A stretch of DNA of 64,000 nt from Athripsodes cinereus (GCA_947579605.1 OX388312.1:20111313-20175312), one strand, 5' to 3'. Counted from the stretch's first letter, positions 43,757 to 55,130 are shown. The notes: generated by a model not told the origin, from the letters alone. A program made the numbers and translations.

Positions 43757-44250
43757 AGTCGAACAAGGTTTAAGACAAAAGTATTTAATATTTAAACCAT
43801 TGATGAATGAAAAAGAAATTAAAAACTGGACAAAAGTATACATAAATGGAGAAAGGGTTGACATGATTCGATATAGCATTGCTTGCAGACAATTGATGAA
43901 TGCCATTGATGAATGAAAAACTGGACAAGAGTATACATAAATGGAGAAAGGGTTGACATGATTCGATATATCATTGCTTGCAGACAATGAGGATGAGCCT
44001 TAGGAAGAACTGTCAAAATAAAAAATAAAAAATTAAGGTTGTATTAGGGTTTATAACAAAACCCAGATATATCTTTTTAAAAAAAAAAGAAAAAAAAAAA
44101 AAAAAATTAAGTCATGACAAAATGTACCGTTGTTAGAAGAGATAAGCCGAAAATTATCATAAATGGATTGAGTATCATCAAGCAGGTAAGAGAATTCCTG
44201 ACTTGGGCTACAAAATAAATCAGAATGGATAATCCAAATCTGAAATCGTA
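43757..44250 (+). pseudogene. Decayed LINE-X segment with a ~95-bp tandem duplication
   Basis: AATAGTCGAACAAGGTTTAA corresponds to the EQGVRQG block of LINE-X (49053 on). AAACTGGACAAAAGTATACA and the following TGACATGATTCGATAT correspond to NWTGVKINGKKVDMIRYA and occur twice with a 95-bp offset (43826 and 43921). After the SINE-1 tail insertion the match resumes at 44111 (ACAAAATGTACCGTTGTTAG) to about 44250 (CTTGGGCTACAAAATAAATC). The catalytic YADD box and most RT sequence are deleted. Confidence 0.75.
44038..44100 (+). mobile_element. SINE-1 3' tail inserted in the LINE-X remnant
   Basis: TTGTATTAGGGTTTATAACA, then AAACCCAGATATATC and an A-rich tail, flanked by an AAAAAATTAAG-like direct repeat (about 44025-44037 and 44101-44111). 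Only the last ~60 bp of SINE-1 are present. Confidence 0.75.
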
Positions 44251-44540
44251 TGGACTACTGTAACATCATATTATATACAGGACTGCTCCAGACTCTTCCT
44301 TATCGTCTTCAGATGGTTTTTAATGTTGCCTCCGGATCATTTACAGAGAGAATAAGAGCTGCCACATAACTTCACTACTAAGAAGTCTACACTAACTGAG
44401 AGTCCTCGAGATAGTGGTGTTTAAACTGTGTCTCACTTTCCACAAGGCAGCACACCAACCACTGAGCTGTTCCGCTGACGAAAATGTGTAGCGAAGGCTG
44501 TGATCAGCTTCTTAAACTCGTTGAACTCAAAAGGGCAAAT

Positions 44541-44690
44541 ACCTCTTAATTTGCAGAAAGAAGAAACAGAGTCGCAGCGTCATCTGCCTGGAATAGATTG
44601 CCTTCAGACAAAATTGAAAATGCTACCATTCAGGAGAAATCACAGCGCCCTTGAAATGGCCATGAAACATTAAACGGCGTCATGTATAAT
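44541..44690 (+). pseudogene. L2/CR1-like LINE end inside hAT-2
   Basis: The plus strand reads RVAASSAWNRLPSDKIENAT and ends in ATTAAACGGCGTCATGTAT, the same C-terminal block and 3' end as the copy at 785-1095. Frame broken after the block. Sequence from about 44280 to 44540 may be the same LINE but could not be aligned by eye. Confidence 0.65.
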
Positions 44691-44787
44691 TTGTTCAATC
44701 ATCATTACTATGTGTGTATATCTCAAACATGGAGTACTCTAATGGAAACGTTGTATTTGTAATTCAACAAATTGGCAAAAAAAGCTT

Positions 44788-45034
44788 ATCCCGTGGAGCA
44801 CCCGGTAAAGAATTGGTCTCCCACTCTTCTGCGTAAGTTTTCGAGTGTCCTGTAAAAGGCAGGTGTTCGAAAAAAATAAGACATTTTACATCTTAAATTC
44901 AGCGATGAGGCTTGCCACCCATCCTGAATGTCTTGATTTTATATTGGCACGAAGAGGACAGTTCGCATGTTTCTTACATGCAGCTGATCTGCTGGCTACC
45001 CCAGTTGTGGGATATGCCGTGATGGTATAGCATA
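44788..45034 (+). mobile_element. Complete retroposon R copy inside hAT-2
   Basis: Bounded by the perfect 13-bp duplication GCAAAAAAAGCTT (44775-44787 and 45035-45047). It starts ATCCCGTGGAGCACCCGG, contains TTTTCGAGTGTCCTGTAAAA, CACCCATCCTGAATGTC and GCTGGCTACCCCAGTTGTGG, and ends GATATGCCGTGATGGTATAG with a CATA tail. About 98% identical to 32913-33175. The open frames over it (44845-45030, 44886-45086) are not conserved as coding. No tRNA, 5S or 7SL-like head was recognised; GTGTTCGAA near position 80 is only a weak B-box resemblance. Confidence 0.93.
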
Positions 45035-45268
45035 GCAAAAAAAGCTTGCGTACGCGCATATCAATTAATGGCAGAATTTTGTTCAAACAATCAAAAGGTA
45101 TTTTGTAAAAGTATTTTGTGTAAAATACAAAATACTCAAAAAAAGTATTTCAAATAAAATACAAAATACTTTTTACAAAAAGGTATTTGAAATACAAAAT
45201 ACAAATACGTATTTTGTATTTTGTATTTGTATTTTAAATACTTTTATTTCAAATACGTCACATCTCTG

Positions 45269-45276
45269 TCTATAAT
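45269..45276. repeat. Right 8-bp target duplication of hAT-2
   Basis: TCTATAAT, identical to 43568-43575. Confidence 0.9.
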
Positions 45277-45882
45277 ATAATATATCTCTGACTAGTTTAT
45301 CGATTGAGCCGTAAGCCGTCAGGTAGAGTGATGTGATGTCTTAGATAGGAAGTACGAGTACAATCAATATTAACATACGTACATAATACTGAAGAAAGGA
45401 TGTTTTTTTGAGTATATATATCATACATACATATGTACATATACATAGTTTTATTTCAAAAAGCTTACTCGCATTTTCTCTTCCAAAATATTCTTCGTAG
45501 TAAACGAATGATCGAAACAAATTTCATTAATTTGCATTAACATTCTGATCAATTATTTATGTTCGGTAATACTTAAAATATAAATTAAATATTAAAATAT
45601 AAAGTCGGTAACTTAATTTGACAATAACTTTATAACTTGTCAAACTTAGTTTGACAATGACTTTATAAGTCAAAACCAGGTCACTATTCATTAAAATCTT
45701 TTTAGTAAAACTAAAACCAAACGTGTTTTTTTCCATATAAGAACATGGAGTTTTACAAAATTAACGTCGAGTCAATAAAAAACCAATTGTATAAAACGAG
45801 ACACCATTAGGCTTAAAGTTATCAGGAAAATCGAAAGACAGTTGGTGTATTACGTTCTAAGTGTCCAAAAAAGAGATCATTG
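45277..45882. other. AT-rich stretch, no gene seen
   Basis: Only short direct repeats such as TTGACAATRACTTTATAA (about 45619 and 45652) were seen. Confidence 0.4.
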
Positions 45883-45891
45883 ATTAAAAAC

Positions 45892-46675
45892 GGGAACTAA
45901 TTCTTTGTTCGGCTATTAATCTATTCGTTCGACAAGAAAAAATCAGCATTTAAGTCATTTGCACAGCAAACAATGTTTTCATCGGCAATAAATAAAAAAT
46001 AAGCGGAACACTTGTTTTACAAACAAAGTTGGTTATATGATAATAAAATAATTAATTGACCAGCTGAATTGTTATTTGAGCAGCAGAATTATTATTCGAG
46101 CAGCAGAATTATTATTTGAGCAGCAGAATTATTATTTGAGCAGCAGAATTATTTTTTGACCGCCAGAAAATATTAAATAAACAATATTTTTCACACACCG
46201 ATTTACCTTCGGATCCACATGAAGTTTTTTGTGATTTCTTACCAAATTAATGATGACTACGAAAATAATGCCAGTTTCCGCTTTGCTATATTAACGAAAT
46301 ATCTAACTGAAATGTCGAAAAACGTTAGTGTCGTTCATTCAGATGCTACATATAAAATCACATAAAAAGATGCTACATACAAAGATTTATTATTTGAACA
46401 AGATTAAAAATTTAGCTTTCACAAATTTTATTAAAATTAGCTCACGGTTTGCTGCTCATTTATTTATTTTGCTGGACAAATAATCATTATGCCGGTCAAA
46501 TAATAATTTTGCCGGTCGATTATATTTAGAGCTTTACAATATCATATTATTTGCAATAGAAATAAAATATTCTCGCTGGGCATAAGTAGCATATCAACAT
46601 GATATATTTGTCGGCAGAATACATTTTTCTGCTGAACATAACATCAATATTATGCTGATAGTTTAAATGATAGCC
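45892..46675. mobile_element. Uninterrupted copy of the unclassified 0.8-kb element
   Basis: 784 bp flanked by ATTAAAAAC (45883-45891 and 46676-46684; 9 bp, or 8 bp given an ambiguous A). Starts GGGAACTAATTCTTTGTTCG and ends TTTAAATGATAGCC. Between 46058 and 46165 there are five to six tandem CAGCAGAATTATTATTTGAG-type units; the right half carries the inverted form (TTTGCTGCTC, TTTTGCTGGACAAATAATC, TTTCTGCTGAACA). No coding capacity. The second copy is the host of the 17652-23407 nest, and the pair defines the family limits. Confidence 0.88.
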
Positions 46676-46684
46676 ATTAAAAAC

Positions 46685-47200
46685 TAGCATAAGAAAAAAA
46701 ATGCGATATGTATTTGTAAATATGGAGATTTATGAGGAAAACCCATGTTTGGTTTTGATGATATTCTCTTTCACGAGAGCGTCGTGGTGCTTGGGACATA
46801 AAAGATAAAAAATCACTGTTTTCTGACAAAAAAAAATCGAGTTTGGTTTATAAGAATTATTTTTATTGAGAACTGTAATGTGGTTTGGAAGTACCTGTAG
46901 TGTAAATAAATAATTTTATTATGATTTTTATGCGTGCCTTGAGATCGTTTGAGCTAATTATAATGAATTGGTATAAATTATGATAATTTAGAGCATACAT
47001 TTTGTTTTATCTTATATTCTCTGTAGTGCATAAATATTAATTAGACATTTGTGAGAAGAAAGATTCATACAATGAAAATCATATTTCCTACAATTGAATT
47101 GAATAAATAAATAAACTCCTAATTGGTACCCGCCCCCCCTCCCTTCACTTGGAAAAAATCAAAATTATAGGTTTTAAATAGTTTTCACATACCATCGAAT
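46685..47200. other. AT-rich stretch, no gene seen
   Basis: Nothing recognised. Confidence 0.4.
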
Positions 47201-47332
47201 ATGACATTTAATCCCTTCGATTTAGCGATGAGGTATGCATCATCTACTTCATGTTTTAGCTTTTATTGGTACAGAAAGGACGACTTGCATGTTTATAACA
47301 TGCAGTTGTCCTGATGAAAAACGCCGTGATGG
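47201..47332 (+). repeat. Decayed 3' half of retroposon R
   Basis: GACATTTAATCCC, TTTAGCGATGAGG, AGAAAGGACGACTTGCATG and ACGCCGTGATGG align in order with the intact plus-strand copy; the GGCTACCCC block is deleted. Confidence 0.65.
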
Positions 47333-47530
47333 AAAAAATCGTATCTGAAAATATATTCGTATTACTCATTAAGGCTGTCCCAAATTCAGAATATAAGTAA
47401 TATAAATATTCATAATACATAATGTTTTCCTGCAATATAAATAGCAAAATAAACAAACTAAGCATCCATAGTTGTTATTTCACTACACAATTTATATATA
47501 TTTTTTAGGGCAGCGCCCGCCACATACCTC

Positions 47531-47785
47531 GTGCCGTACCTGGAAATATGTTTCTCCATAACGACACACATGCACAAATGTCGCATTAAAGCGAGAAATG
47601 CTGCCCCGAGGGAGCACTCTAGATTTAGTGGCCACACATCAAAAATGTTGATGCAAAAAGGGAAGGGAAGAAATGGGAATATGCCTTCCTCTTTATGCAG
47701 TATCGTTAGTTACTTGAAGGGGATATTAGGCTACCAAAGAAAGCAGGTACAGAAGTTTTTGAAGGCGAAAAATTTATATTATTAA
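47531..47785 (+). CDS. Unrecognised 84-codon ORF
   Basis: A moderately GC-richer island (about 47510-47710) follows a TATATTTTTTAG acceptor-like site. The peptide has a basic, serine-rich middle (KARNAAPREHSRFSG, KMLMQKGKGRNG) and no known motif. It could be a remnant of an element or of an exon; no family recognised and coding is unproven. Confidence 0.15.
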   Translation: MPYLEICFSITTHMHKCRIKARNAAPREHSRFSGHTSKMLMQKGKGRNGNMPSSLCSIVSYLKGILGYQRKQVQKFLKAKNLYY

Positions 47786-47789
47786 AGTA

Positions 47790-48554
47790 CATATAATGAA
47801 ATAATATTTTCACTAAGTCATCCAATGTAGATTATTACCTCACATTCTTCAAGTGCCAACATATTGAGACGGTAATCACCGACCGTACATATTGTTGTCT
47901 GAGTGGTCTAAGCACGCAAAAGGTATTGACTTTGTGTGATTTTCACGTCTGCGAATGTGATATTAGCGTAAGGAATACGTTTCAGAGTTGAATAAATTGT
48001 ATGGTACCTATATTTTTTTATGTAGTGATTTTATTCCATTAATAATAACATTGTCATTATAATATCAAGATATTTTCATAATAAAACAAGTAATAGATAT
48101 AAAAAATATTAAGTTTTTCACATCACAATGGATGAACCAAAACAGGATGAACCAAAACTTCAATATACGGCGAAAAAACCTGCAAATTATTTTCTATTTT
48201 TGAGGACCCTTTTTAGAAGATTCTTTTGCACGATGAACTATTCCTATGACAAAAACATTTAAGCATTTGGATTGACATGATCTCAGGTAGCTCAATTGTT
48301 ATACAATTGTTTTGAGCAGTTATAACTTTTGTCCAATGTGTGTTACCAAGAAGAATATGAAAGAGCAAATTTATTCGTACGCGAGTACCTATATTTCTAA
48401 AATTATTTAAAATATTTTAAATTTGTCTATCTAAACCTACAAAAGGAGGAGTTGTCAGTGACATCATTGCATATAATGAATATGTTGTTCGTTCTTTTCG
48501 TGCAAAAATAAAATGTCCTTTGTTTTACGAAACTTTTATTTTATGTTCATATCA
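47790..48554. other. AT-rich stretch, no gene seen
   Basis: Nothing recognised upstream of the LINE-X boundary. Confidence 0.45.
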
Positions 48555-49970
48555 GGAAAAGGCATGCTTGATACATTGTATAAGCTTGTCTGCAAAATAT
48601 ACAACACAGGAGAGATACCTGAGGACTTTGCCAAATGTCTGATACGAGCGCTTCCTAAGAAAGCAGGCACGACAAAGTGTGAACAACACAGAACCTTAAG
48701 CATGATATCACACGCTTCTAAGATACTCACCAACATTATAATGAAAAGGGCGGAAAATAAAATCAACGAAACACTTTCAGAAGATCAATTTGGATTCCGC
48801 AAAGAGACAGGCACAAGAGATGCAATCCTGAGTCTCAGACTTACTCTAGAAAAGAGAATAACAATTAATAAAAACACATATATAGCATTCATCGACCTTG
48901 AAAAAGCATTCGATAAAGTAGAATGGGAACAACTTTTTAACACCCTCAACCAGATAGGAATGAGTTATAAGGATAGAAGAGCAATCTGGAGCTTATACAA
49001 GAACGAAATGGCTGTGATTAAAAGCGGAGAGAGCTGTGCAGAAGCAAGGGTCGAACAAGGCGTAAGACAAGGATGCTCAATGTCGCCAGCTCTCTTTAAC
49101 TGCTATATACAGCGAGCCATTGATGAACTGAGAGAAGAAATGAAGAACTGGACAGGAGTAAAAATAAATGGGAAAAAGGTCGACATGATAAGATATGCTG
49201 ACGACATAGCACTGCTCGCAGACTCCGAGATGGAGCTGAACGAAGCTTTAGGAAAATTGGAAAGTATACTGTTGTCAAAGTACAACATGAAAATAAATAA
49301 AGAAAAAACAAAATGTATGGTCGTTGGAAGAGAGGAAGCGACTGCGAACATTGCATTAAATGGAGTGAGCATCAAACAAGTAAGTGAATTCGTGTACCTG
49401 GGCAGCAGAATAAACCAGGATGGACGCTCCAAAGCAGAAATTGTAAGCAGAATAAACCAGGCAAGGATTGCCTTCAACAAAAAATCGAAGATATTGGAAT
49501 CCCCAAATATCGACTTAAGCGTAAGGAAGAACCTTACTAAAGCCTTTGTATGGAGCATTCTGCTTTATGGTTGTGAGACATGGACCATCAGCAAGAGTGA
49601 AAGCGGACGGTTGGCGGCCTTTGAGATGTGGTGCTACAGACGCATGCTTAAGATCCATTGGTCGGAGCACGTCGAAAATGAAGAAGTCTTAACCAGGGTA
49701 GGCGAAAAAAGGCAACTCCTTAAGAGAATCAGCCAACAACGAGCTAACTGGATTGGCCACAACATCAGGCACCCAGGACTACTCATCGCCATCGCGGAGG
49801 GTAAGACCGAGGGAACAAATGGCAGAGGCCGACCAAGAGACGCATATATGGACCAACTGAAGAGGGACATGAACTGTGGCTCATACGTAGAGCTTAAAAG
49901 ACTGGCTGAGAATAGGGAGGAATGGAGAAGAAAAACCAAACTCGTTGCAGACCAATCCAATGGATTGTAA
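48555..49970 (+). CDS. LINE-X reverse transcriptase, N-truncated, otherwise open
   Basis: About 471 codons without interruption. RT blocks: IRALPKKAGTTKCEQHRTLS, SEDQFGFRKETGTRDAI, YIAFIDLEKAFDKVEWEQLF (first catalytic Asp), EQGVRQGCSMSPALFNCYIQ and the catalytic box YADD within MIRYADDIALLADS. C-terminal part: EFVYLGSRINQDGRSKAEI, SILLYGCETWTISKSESGRL, KIHWSEHVENEEVLTRVGEK, ANWIGHNIRHPGLL and NGRGRPRDAYMDQLKRDMN, ending DQSNGL. Endonuclease and the first RT blocks are missing. Catalytic residues are intact, so the insertion is fairly recent, but the copy cannot be autonomous. The frame start at 48513 is not a native start. Clade not assigned. Confidence 0.85.
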   Translation, partial: GKGMLDTLYKLVCKIYNTGEIPEDFAKCLIRALPKKAGTTKCEQHRTLSMISHASKILTNIIMKRAENKINETLSEDQFGFRKETGTRDAILSLRLTLEKRITINKNTYIAFIDLEKAFDKVEWEQLFNTLNQIGMSYKDRRAIWSLYKNEMAVIKSGESCAEARVEQGVRQGCSMSPALFNCYIQRAIDELREEMKNWTGVKINGKKVDMIRYADDIALLADSEMELNEALGKLESILLSKYNMKINKEKTKCMVVGREEATANIALNGVSIKQVSEFVYLGSRINQDGRSKAEIVSRINQARIAFNKKSKILESPNIDLSVRKNLTKAFVWSILLYGCETWTISKSESGRLAAFEMWCYRRMLKIHWSEHVENEEVLTRVGEKRQLLKRISQQRANWIGHNIRHPGLLIAIAEGKTEGTNGRGRPRDAYMDQLKRDMNCGSYVELKRLAENREEWRRKTKLVADQSNGL

Positions 49971-49990
49971 CTAAATATATATATATATAT
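48555..49990 (+). mobile_element. LINE-X, 5'-truncated, with (TA)n tail
   Basis: LINE homology begins at about 48555 (GGAAAAGGCATGCTTGATAC); the first ~15 codons of the open frame at 48513 are flanking DNA read in frame. After the stop at 49968-49970 there is a short AACTAAATATATATATAT tail. A target duplication was not identified. Relatives: 22980-23392 (-) and the remnant at 43757-44250. Confidence 0.85.
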
Positions 49991-51269
49991 TGTCAAATCT
50001 TTGTTTGGAAATAAAAAAAATACTGTCGTTTCTGAAACTGGAAGCATTCTTTTGTCGTGATTTATTGTCATTTGAAGTAACTAATAGATAAATAAACTTT
50101 TATTGGTATCAATAACAATAAAACAAATAAAAACACACAATTTACTCACAATGGTGGCTTATCGCTTATACGCAATGTCTTTAAACTGAACTATAAACAA
50201 AATTGTTCAGTAAATAATACTGATTCAATGCTCTATACTCAGGAAAAAATGGAAAATAATGATAAAAACAATATAGGTACTAAGTAAAATATGTACTCGT
50301 CATGTATTTCTATGTACACTTTTGAGGTTCTTTAATGATGTTGAGAAAGCTAATAAGATCATTGTTTTTGCATTGATAAAGATATCTTGTACACAAATCA
50401 CTGGAATCGGGTGGATTGCCGTAACTGATTAATAAGATATCCTATAACATGATATACCGTTTCATACCGCAGTCATAACATACCGCTTTTGATAATAAAT
50501 GGAAAATTTTCTAATAGTAGGTAGATGTGAGCTGATAATAATTTAATCCTCCCATGTATTTTACCCATGAGAAAATATTAAGGTGGTCGAAAGCGTTTTG
50601 GTAGAATATAAGAAATTCAATCGGGTGATCTGATGTTTGACCTCTGCTGCTGACTAACTCCACCTTTGCAACACAAGTATATTTCTTACTAAAGAGACAT
50701 TTGGAAATTATTTGAATCTACTCATTCATTTAAAAAATATCGAATCTAGATTTTTTTATTCGTAAAACAAAAGTGCAAATAGCTTTGATAAAAAAAATAA
50801 TTCTTTACACATTTTGTATACACTCCAATCAAATGATATATTGTTTTAATAAGTGTTTGAAAAAAGAAATAAAAAAGTGAAATAATGAAATAATATCATG
50901 TTAGAGTGGTACGACAACAACAACATTTTATTCAAAGGCCTTTTCATAATCGATTTTCATTCTTTATTCTCTCTACACGAGTGTGCTTCAGATGTCAAGT
51001 AGGCGTAACAAGTAGTAGACATTTCCATATAAGTAGGTACTCAATAATAATAATACTCTGTATCTATAAACATATAACATACATACATGCATGCAAATTA
51101 AATAACATCATCGTGTTTACAGCCTCCCCTACATCGACAGTTTTACAAACTCATTTCTTTTTCCAAGAAGTCAACTTTAATTTTATTATTATTATAGGCT
51201 TAAGTTTGAGATTCATGAGATTATAGGCTTAAAGGAATTAGGATTTCAGCAGAATAAACGAACGCGAGA
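49991..51269. other. AT-rich stretch, no gene seen
   Basis: Nothing recognised. The open frame 50906-51226 is low-complexity. Confidence 0.45.
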
Positions 51270-51440
51270 GGAGTATTGTAGATTAAATGTATGTAAATAA
51301 GTTTGGACATGTAGAGCGAATGGATAAAGAAACGATGGGTGTGAGAAAAAGCGGACGCCCGAGAACTATGTGCTTGGAACATGTGAATCAATTTTCAAGA
51401 ATGATCGCGTGTTGAGGAATACGGTATGAAGGTATAGATA
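51270..51440 (+). pseudogene. Decayed LINE-Z fragment
   Basis: Plus strand reads NKFGHVERMDKETMGVRKSG then RPRTMCLEHVNQFS, matching NKLRWFGDVERMNE, GVRKCGRPRTAWLDHVDQ of LINE-Z at 10907-11494 with about 35 bp deleted between the blocks. Confidence 0.65.
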
Positions 51441-52142
51441 GGATAGATTGTTCTAGTTGTGTCGTAATAGTGTCGTGTTTTCTCAAAGCAAAAGTTTTTA
51501 AGCTTTTAATGAAACATTGTCATAATTATTCAATTTGGAATTAATTAAAATTGTAATAGATAACTTTATTTTCTCCCGAAAAGAGAAGCAACTTTCTCTG
51601 TAACTCATGATATAAGTTTATTGTACTCCTAAGTAGGATGTTACTGAGTAGTTCCTTTAAGTGGCATTCCTTACATTATATTACATACTATATAATATGA
51701 AACAGTGAAAGATTACTGGCAACAATTGTAATAACTTTATAATTATTATGATTCATGTAAACGTTATGTAATTCTCGCAAATAATCAATGTTACGTAAAC
51801 GGGTACTAGGCTTTCATAGTGATAAAACATCTGTCATTTAGAAAAACACAAATCTAGATTATTTTTTTCCTCAAAAACTTATAGATCCGTTTATAATATT
51901 AGTAGGGTAGTCCATAGACTGTTTGGTCACATCGCGAAAAATTAACTGTCTTAGAAATGGAGACTTTTAATTAGAGAGCAACACTTGTACGTTCACAGAC
52001 CGTCTACTGGCTTCATAACTTTTGAGAAAGTTCGTGTTGAGAGATAGAGAGAAAAGTGAAGATTTCAAGGATAGTATTAAATACGTGTAATAGAAGTAGA
52101 AATAACAACCTGCATTGTTTCATAATTGGTAAAATAATTATT

Positions 52143-52245
52143 ACTATACCGTAATAGTCCATTCCAAAAGTGAAGTAGCTAGTGGTTCAACCACATTCAA
52201 TACACATGCACATTGTCCTCGTCGTGTCAATTGAGAATAAAGAAA
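52143..52245 (-). repeat. Decayed 3' half of retroposon R
   Basis: ACTATACCGTAATAGTCCAT through CACATTGTCCTCGTCGTG aligns with the ACTATACCATCACGGCATAT ... AACTGTCCTCTTCGTG side of intact minus-strand copies. Confidence 0.55.
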
Positions 52246-54007
52246 TAACGTAACATGTTGTTATAGTGAGCGAATTTCACTTATTCATTAAGCACATTAT
52301 TTATTATGCATAGTGACGAATTTCAGTACAATATTTATACATCAATAGCGAAAACAAAATGAAAATCAACAGAAACAATCAAAAGAATCAGGGGTACAGA
52401 TGTGAATAAATTTCTAAATGAAAAATAAAAAAAAGATGATTTTCATATCGATACATGGAAAGACTAGGACTATGAATTTTATTGTAAAAATGAATAGACG
52501 TACACAATACTAAGAAGGTTAAATAAAATAAATATATTCAGACTTCAATAGTCTTACCAGAAGGAAAAAATAACGGCAAAAAATGAACAAAGAACCATAG
52601 CGCATGTCACTATGTTTTTTTCTAACTCTGTCTTATGGTAGAATGCTACACATGAAAATAGTTAACGGCCTTCTTGCCACGTGTAACAATACCATGCAAA
52701 CAATTACATCTATATCCAAATATTATAATGGTAATTTCTTTACTGTATAATAAATACTTCAAAGATGTTTTACTAATATCTATGTAAGTATGTACACACA
52801 CATACATACGGATGTAATCTACGAAAGACTTTGACCTATTGAGCTGTTATAGTCCCTCTATTCTATAACAGTTTACGTTTACCTGTACCTGTAGTAACGT
52901 AACGCGCCGTTGAAGCTTTTTCATGACTGGCATTTCATTATTACTATGTTGTAAAGGGCAACTAAGATATTATTATTAGTAGTAAGTATATTCATATGTA
53001 CATTGTATGTATATATTACATAGAAGATGTTACAACAAAAACAACGTAACGACGTCTTTACGGTGGTAAATGTCCCATAAAATCACAAAAATTAACTATT
53101 TAACTAGTAACATATTTTTTGTAGGTTGTTTTTATACAGAAATTCTCCCTACATAGTTAGTTGATAATTCAGTTGGAAAACCTTGTTCTGATTGAAGTTT
53201 TTTTTCCAGTCAAACAGATTTACTTCATTAACATCGCCAGATTACGAACCTAGACTATGAATAAGTTATTTGAAAAAAAATTACATAAGTGAGAATATAA
53301 ATCGGAATCCTGTAAATGGCATTTTGTTTTTCTGTTCACTAGAAAATAATAAAAATGACCAATAAAAACACCACATACTAACAATTTCAGTTGATATACA
53401 TTAAGGATAACTTTTGTAAAATTTTAACTCGAAAACGACCATTGTCCATCATCAATGAACATTTGACCTGGGTATATAAATAATCAAAACTGGTTTGCCA
53501 ACCAATTTTAAATAAACTATAAAGGTATGGATTAACAAATCACGCAGTAACGAATTAAATTGATTTGCAAATTTGGAAATATAATTCGAAACATTTTCCT
53601 CACCTTGCATTGTGCGATGTTATGTCAAATAAATTGATACAGGTAGACGAAAAGCCGATAAATAATTTGAATGTTAATTAGCGCGATGGTTGGAGAATGA
53701 GTTACGAGGATTATAATATATCACTTTAATTAAACGAAAAGATCCGTAAATGTGTGAAGAGGCATTATTTTATTGCGAGGAAATAACCTCTCATAAGAAT
53801 TATTTCCACTTTTTCACAAAAACACTCGGACTGTTAATCAAGTTAATGTTCCATACAGTCCTTGAGACGGTGTAAATTCACACTTGTTCCGACAGTACAT
53901 AGCAACACGCAGACAATGTAAAACTATGTACACTTAAAACATTGAATGGATTATAAATACCCAGAATATAACAAGAATTTTACTATCCAGCAACACAACT
54001 CAACAAT

Positions 54008-54180
54008 ATCCTGTGGAGTTCTTTACAAAAATAGGTCATCCACTCATTCCCGAAAGTTTTTGTGTCGTCTGTAAAAAGCAGGTATTCGTAAAACATCACA
54101 AGTAAAAACTTTATTTAAAACCCATCCTGGAATGTCTAAATTTTTATTTGCACGGAGAGGACAACTTCCTTGTCCATAAT
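54008..54180 (+). repeat. Decayed 5' two-thirds of retroposon R
   Basis: ATCCTGTGGAGTTCTTTACA, GAAAGTTTTTGTGTCGTCTG, AAAAGCAGGTATTCG, CCCATCCTGGAATGTC and GAGAGGACAACTTCC follow the order of the intact R copy, and the start coincides with the ATCCCGTGGAG 5' end. Confidence 0.65.
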
Positions 54181-55130
54181 GTTTAAATATAAAGTTACTT
54201 GACTCTAAAAGTCTTGAATATTATTAAACTAACAAATGTATGTATTACACCATTTTTCCTAGAGTGTTCTGTAAAAATATTACAATGACTCTAATAACAA
54301 TTCTTCTGTTACTTAAAATAGTTTAGAATAATAATAATTTACTATTTCTATTTTGCGACTGACGAAAATGACACAAATTATTATAATGAAAACAAATCTC
54401 TTTAATCGATTGTGTATTCGCGTCATGTATAAAGAGGTATTAGGTAGTACATACATAATATCATAGTAATGTTCGTGATCACAACTAATTTCAAGTCATA
54501 AATTCAGGCAATCAACTTGCAAATCTAATTTACGGAACGTTGCCTTTCTAATCAATTGATGAACCAGGTCGAGAGATACCTTGGAAACTAATAAATACAC
54601 TAGGACTGTTCAGTTATACGTACAATTATATATTGGAAATTACGGATTTATTGTCTTGGATATAAGGACAAGACACCTGTGTAGTTATATCGAGTCCCGT
54701 AAAAGTTAACCCTCTCGTTACCAGTTTTCCCGTACGTGCACATGAAGAATTATATTAATGAAAATTCACTTGGGTAGAAACGAATAAATAAATAAATTGG
54801 TTCGTTTTATAAGACGGAATGAATACTATTTTCTTGAAGACATTAAATGATTCGTTATTTATTTTCCAAACTTTGGGTTATATTTTTCGGCCGCTATCTC
54901 CATATTTACGATTTTTGGTCAGGAAAGTGATATAGATGTTGTCATTCTATGCAACCATATTTTGAATATTTTATTATTGGTTATTTAGAGAATGAAATAA
55001 TAATACTTACAAAATCAAAGAGGTTGTATAACGTTATCCTTAAACCGTCAATATCTTTGCACAAAAATAGTAATGAAGTTTACTTAAAAACGGTAAGATG
55101 TAATTAAAAAAATCTTCTACAACTTTCATT

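Larger units (their letters stand above)
43576..45268. mobile_element. hAT-like non-autonomous element (hAT-2) loaded with insertions
   Basis: Terminal inverted repeats CAGAGATGTG (43576-43585) and CACATCTCTG (45259-45268) are flanked by the perfect 8-bp duplication TCTATAAT. Long subterminal regions on both sides (43583-43750 and 45095-45255) consist of AAATACAAAATAC-type motifs, inverted to one another. A CA-G-G end and 8-bp duplication are diagnostic of hAT. There is no transposase. The interior holds a decayed LINE-X piece, a SINE-1 tail, an L2-like LINE end and a complete R copy. Confidence 0.92.
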
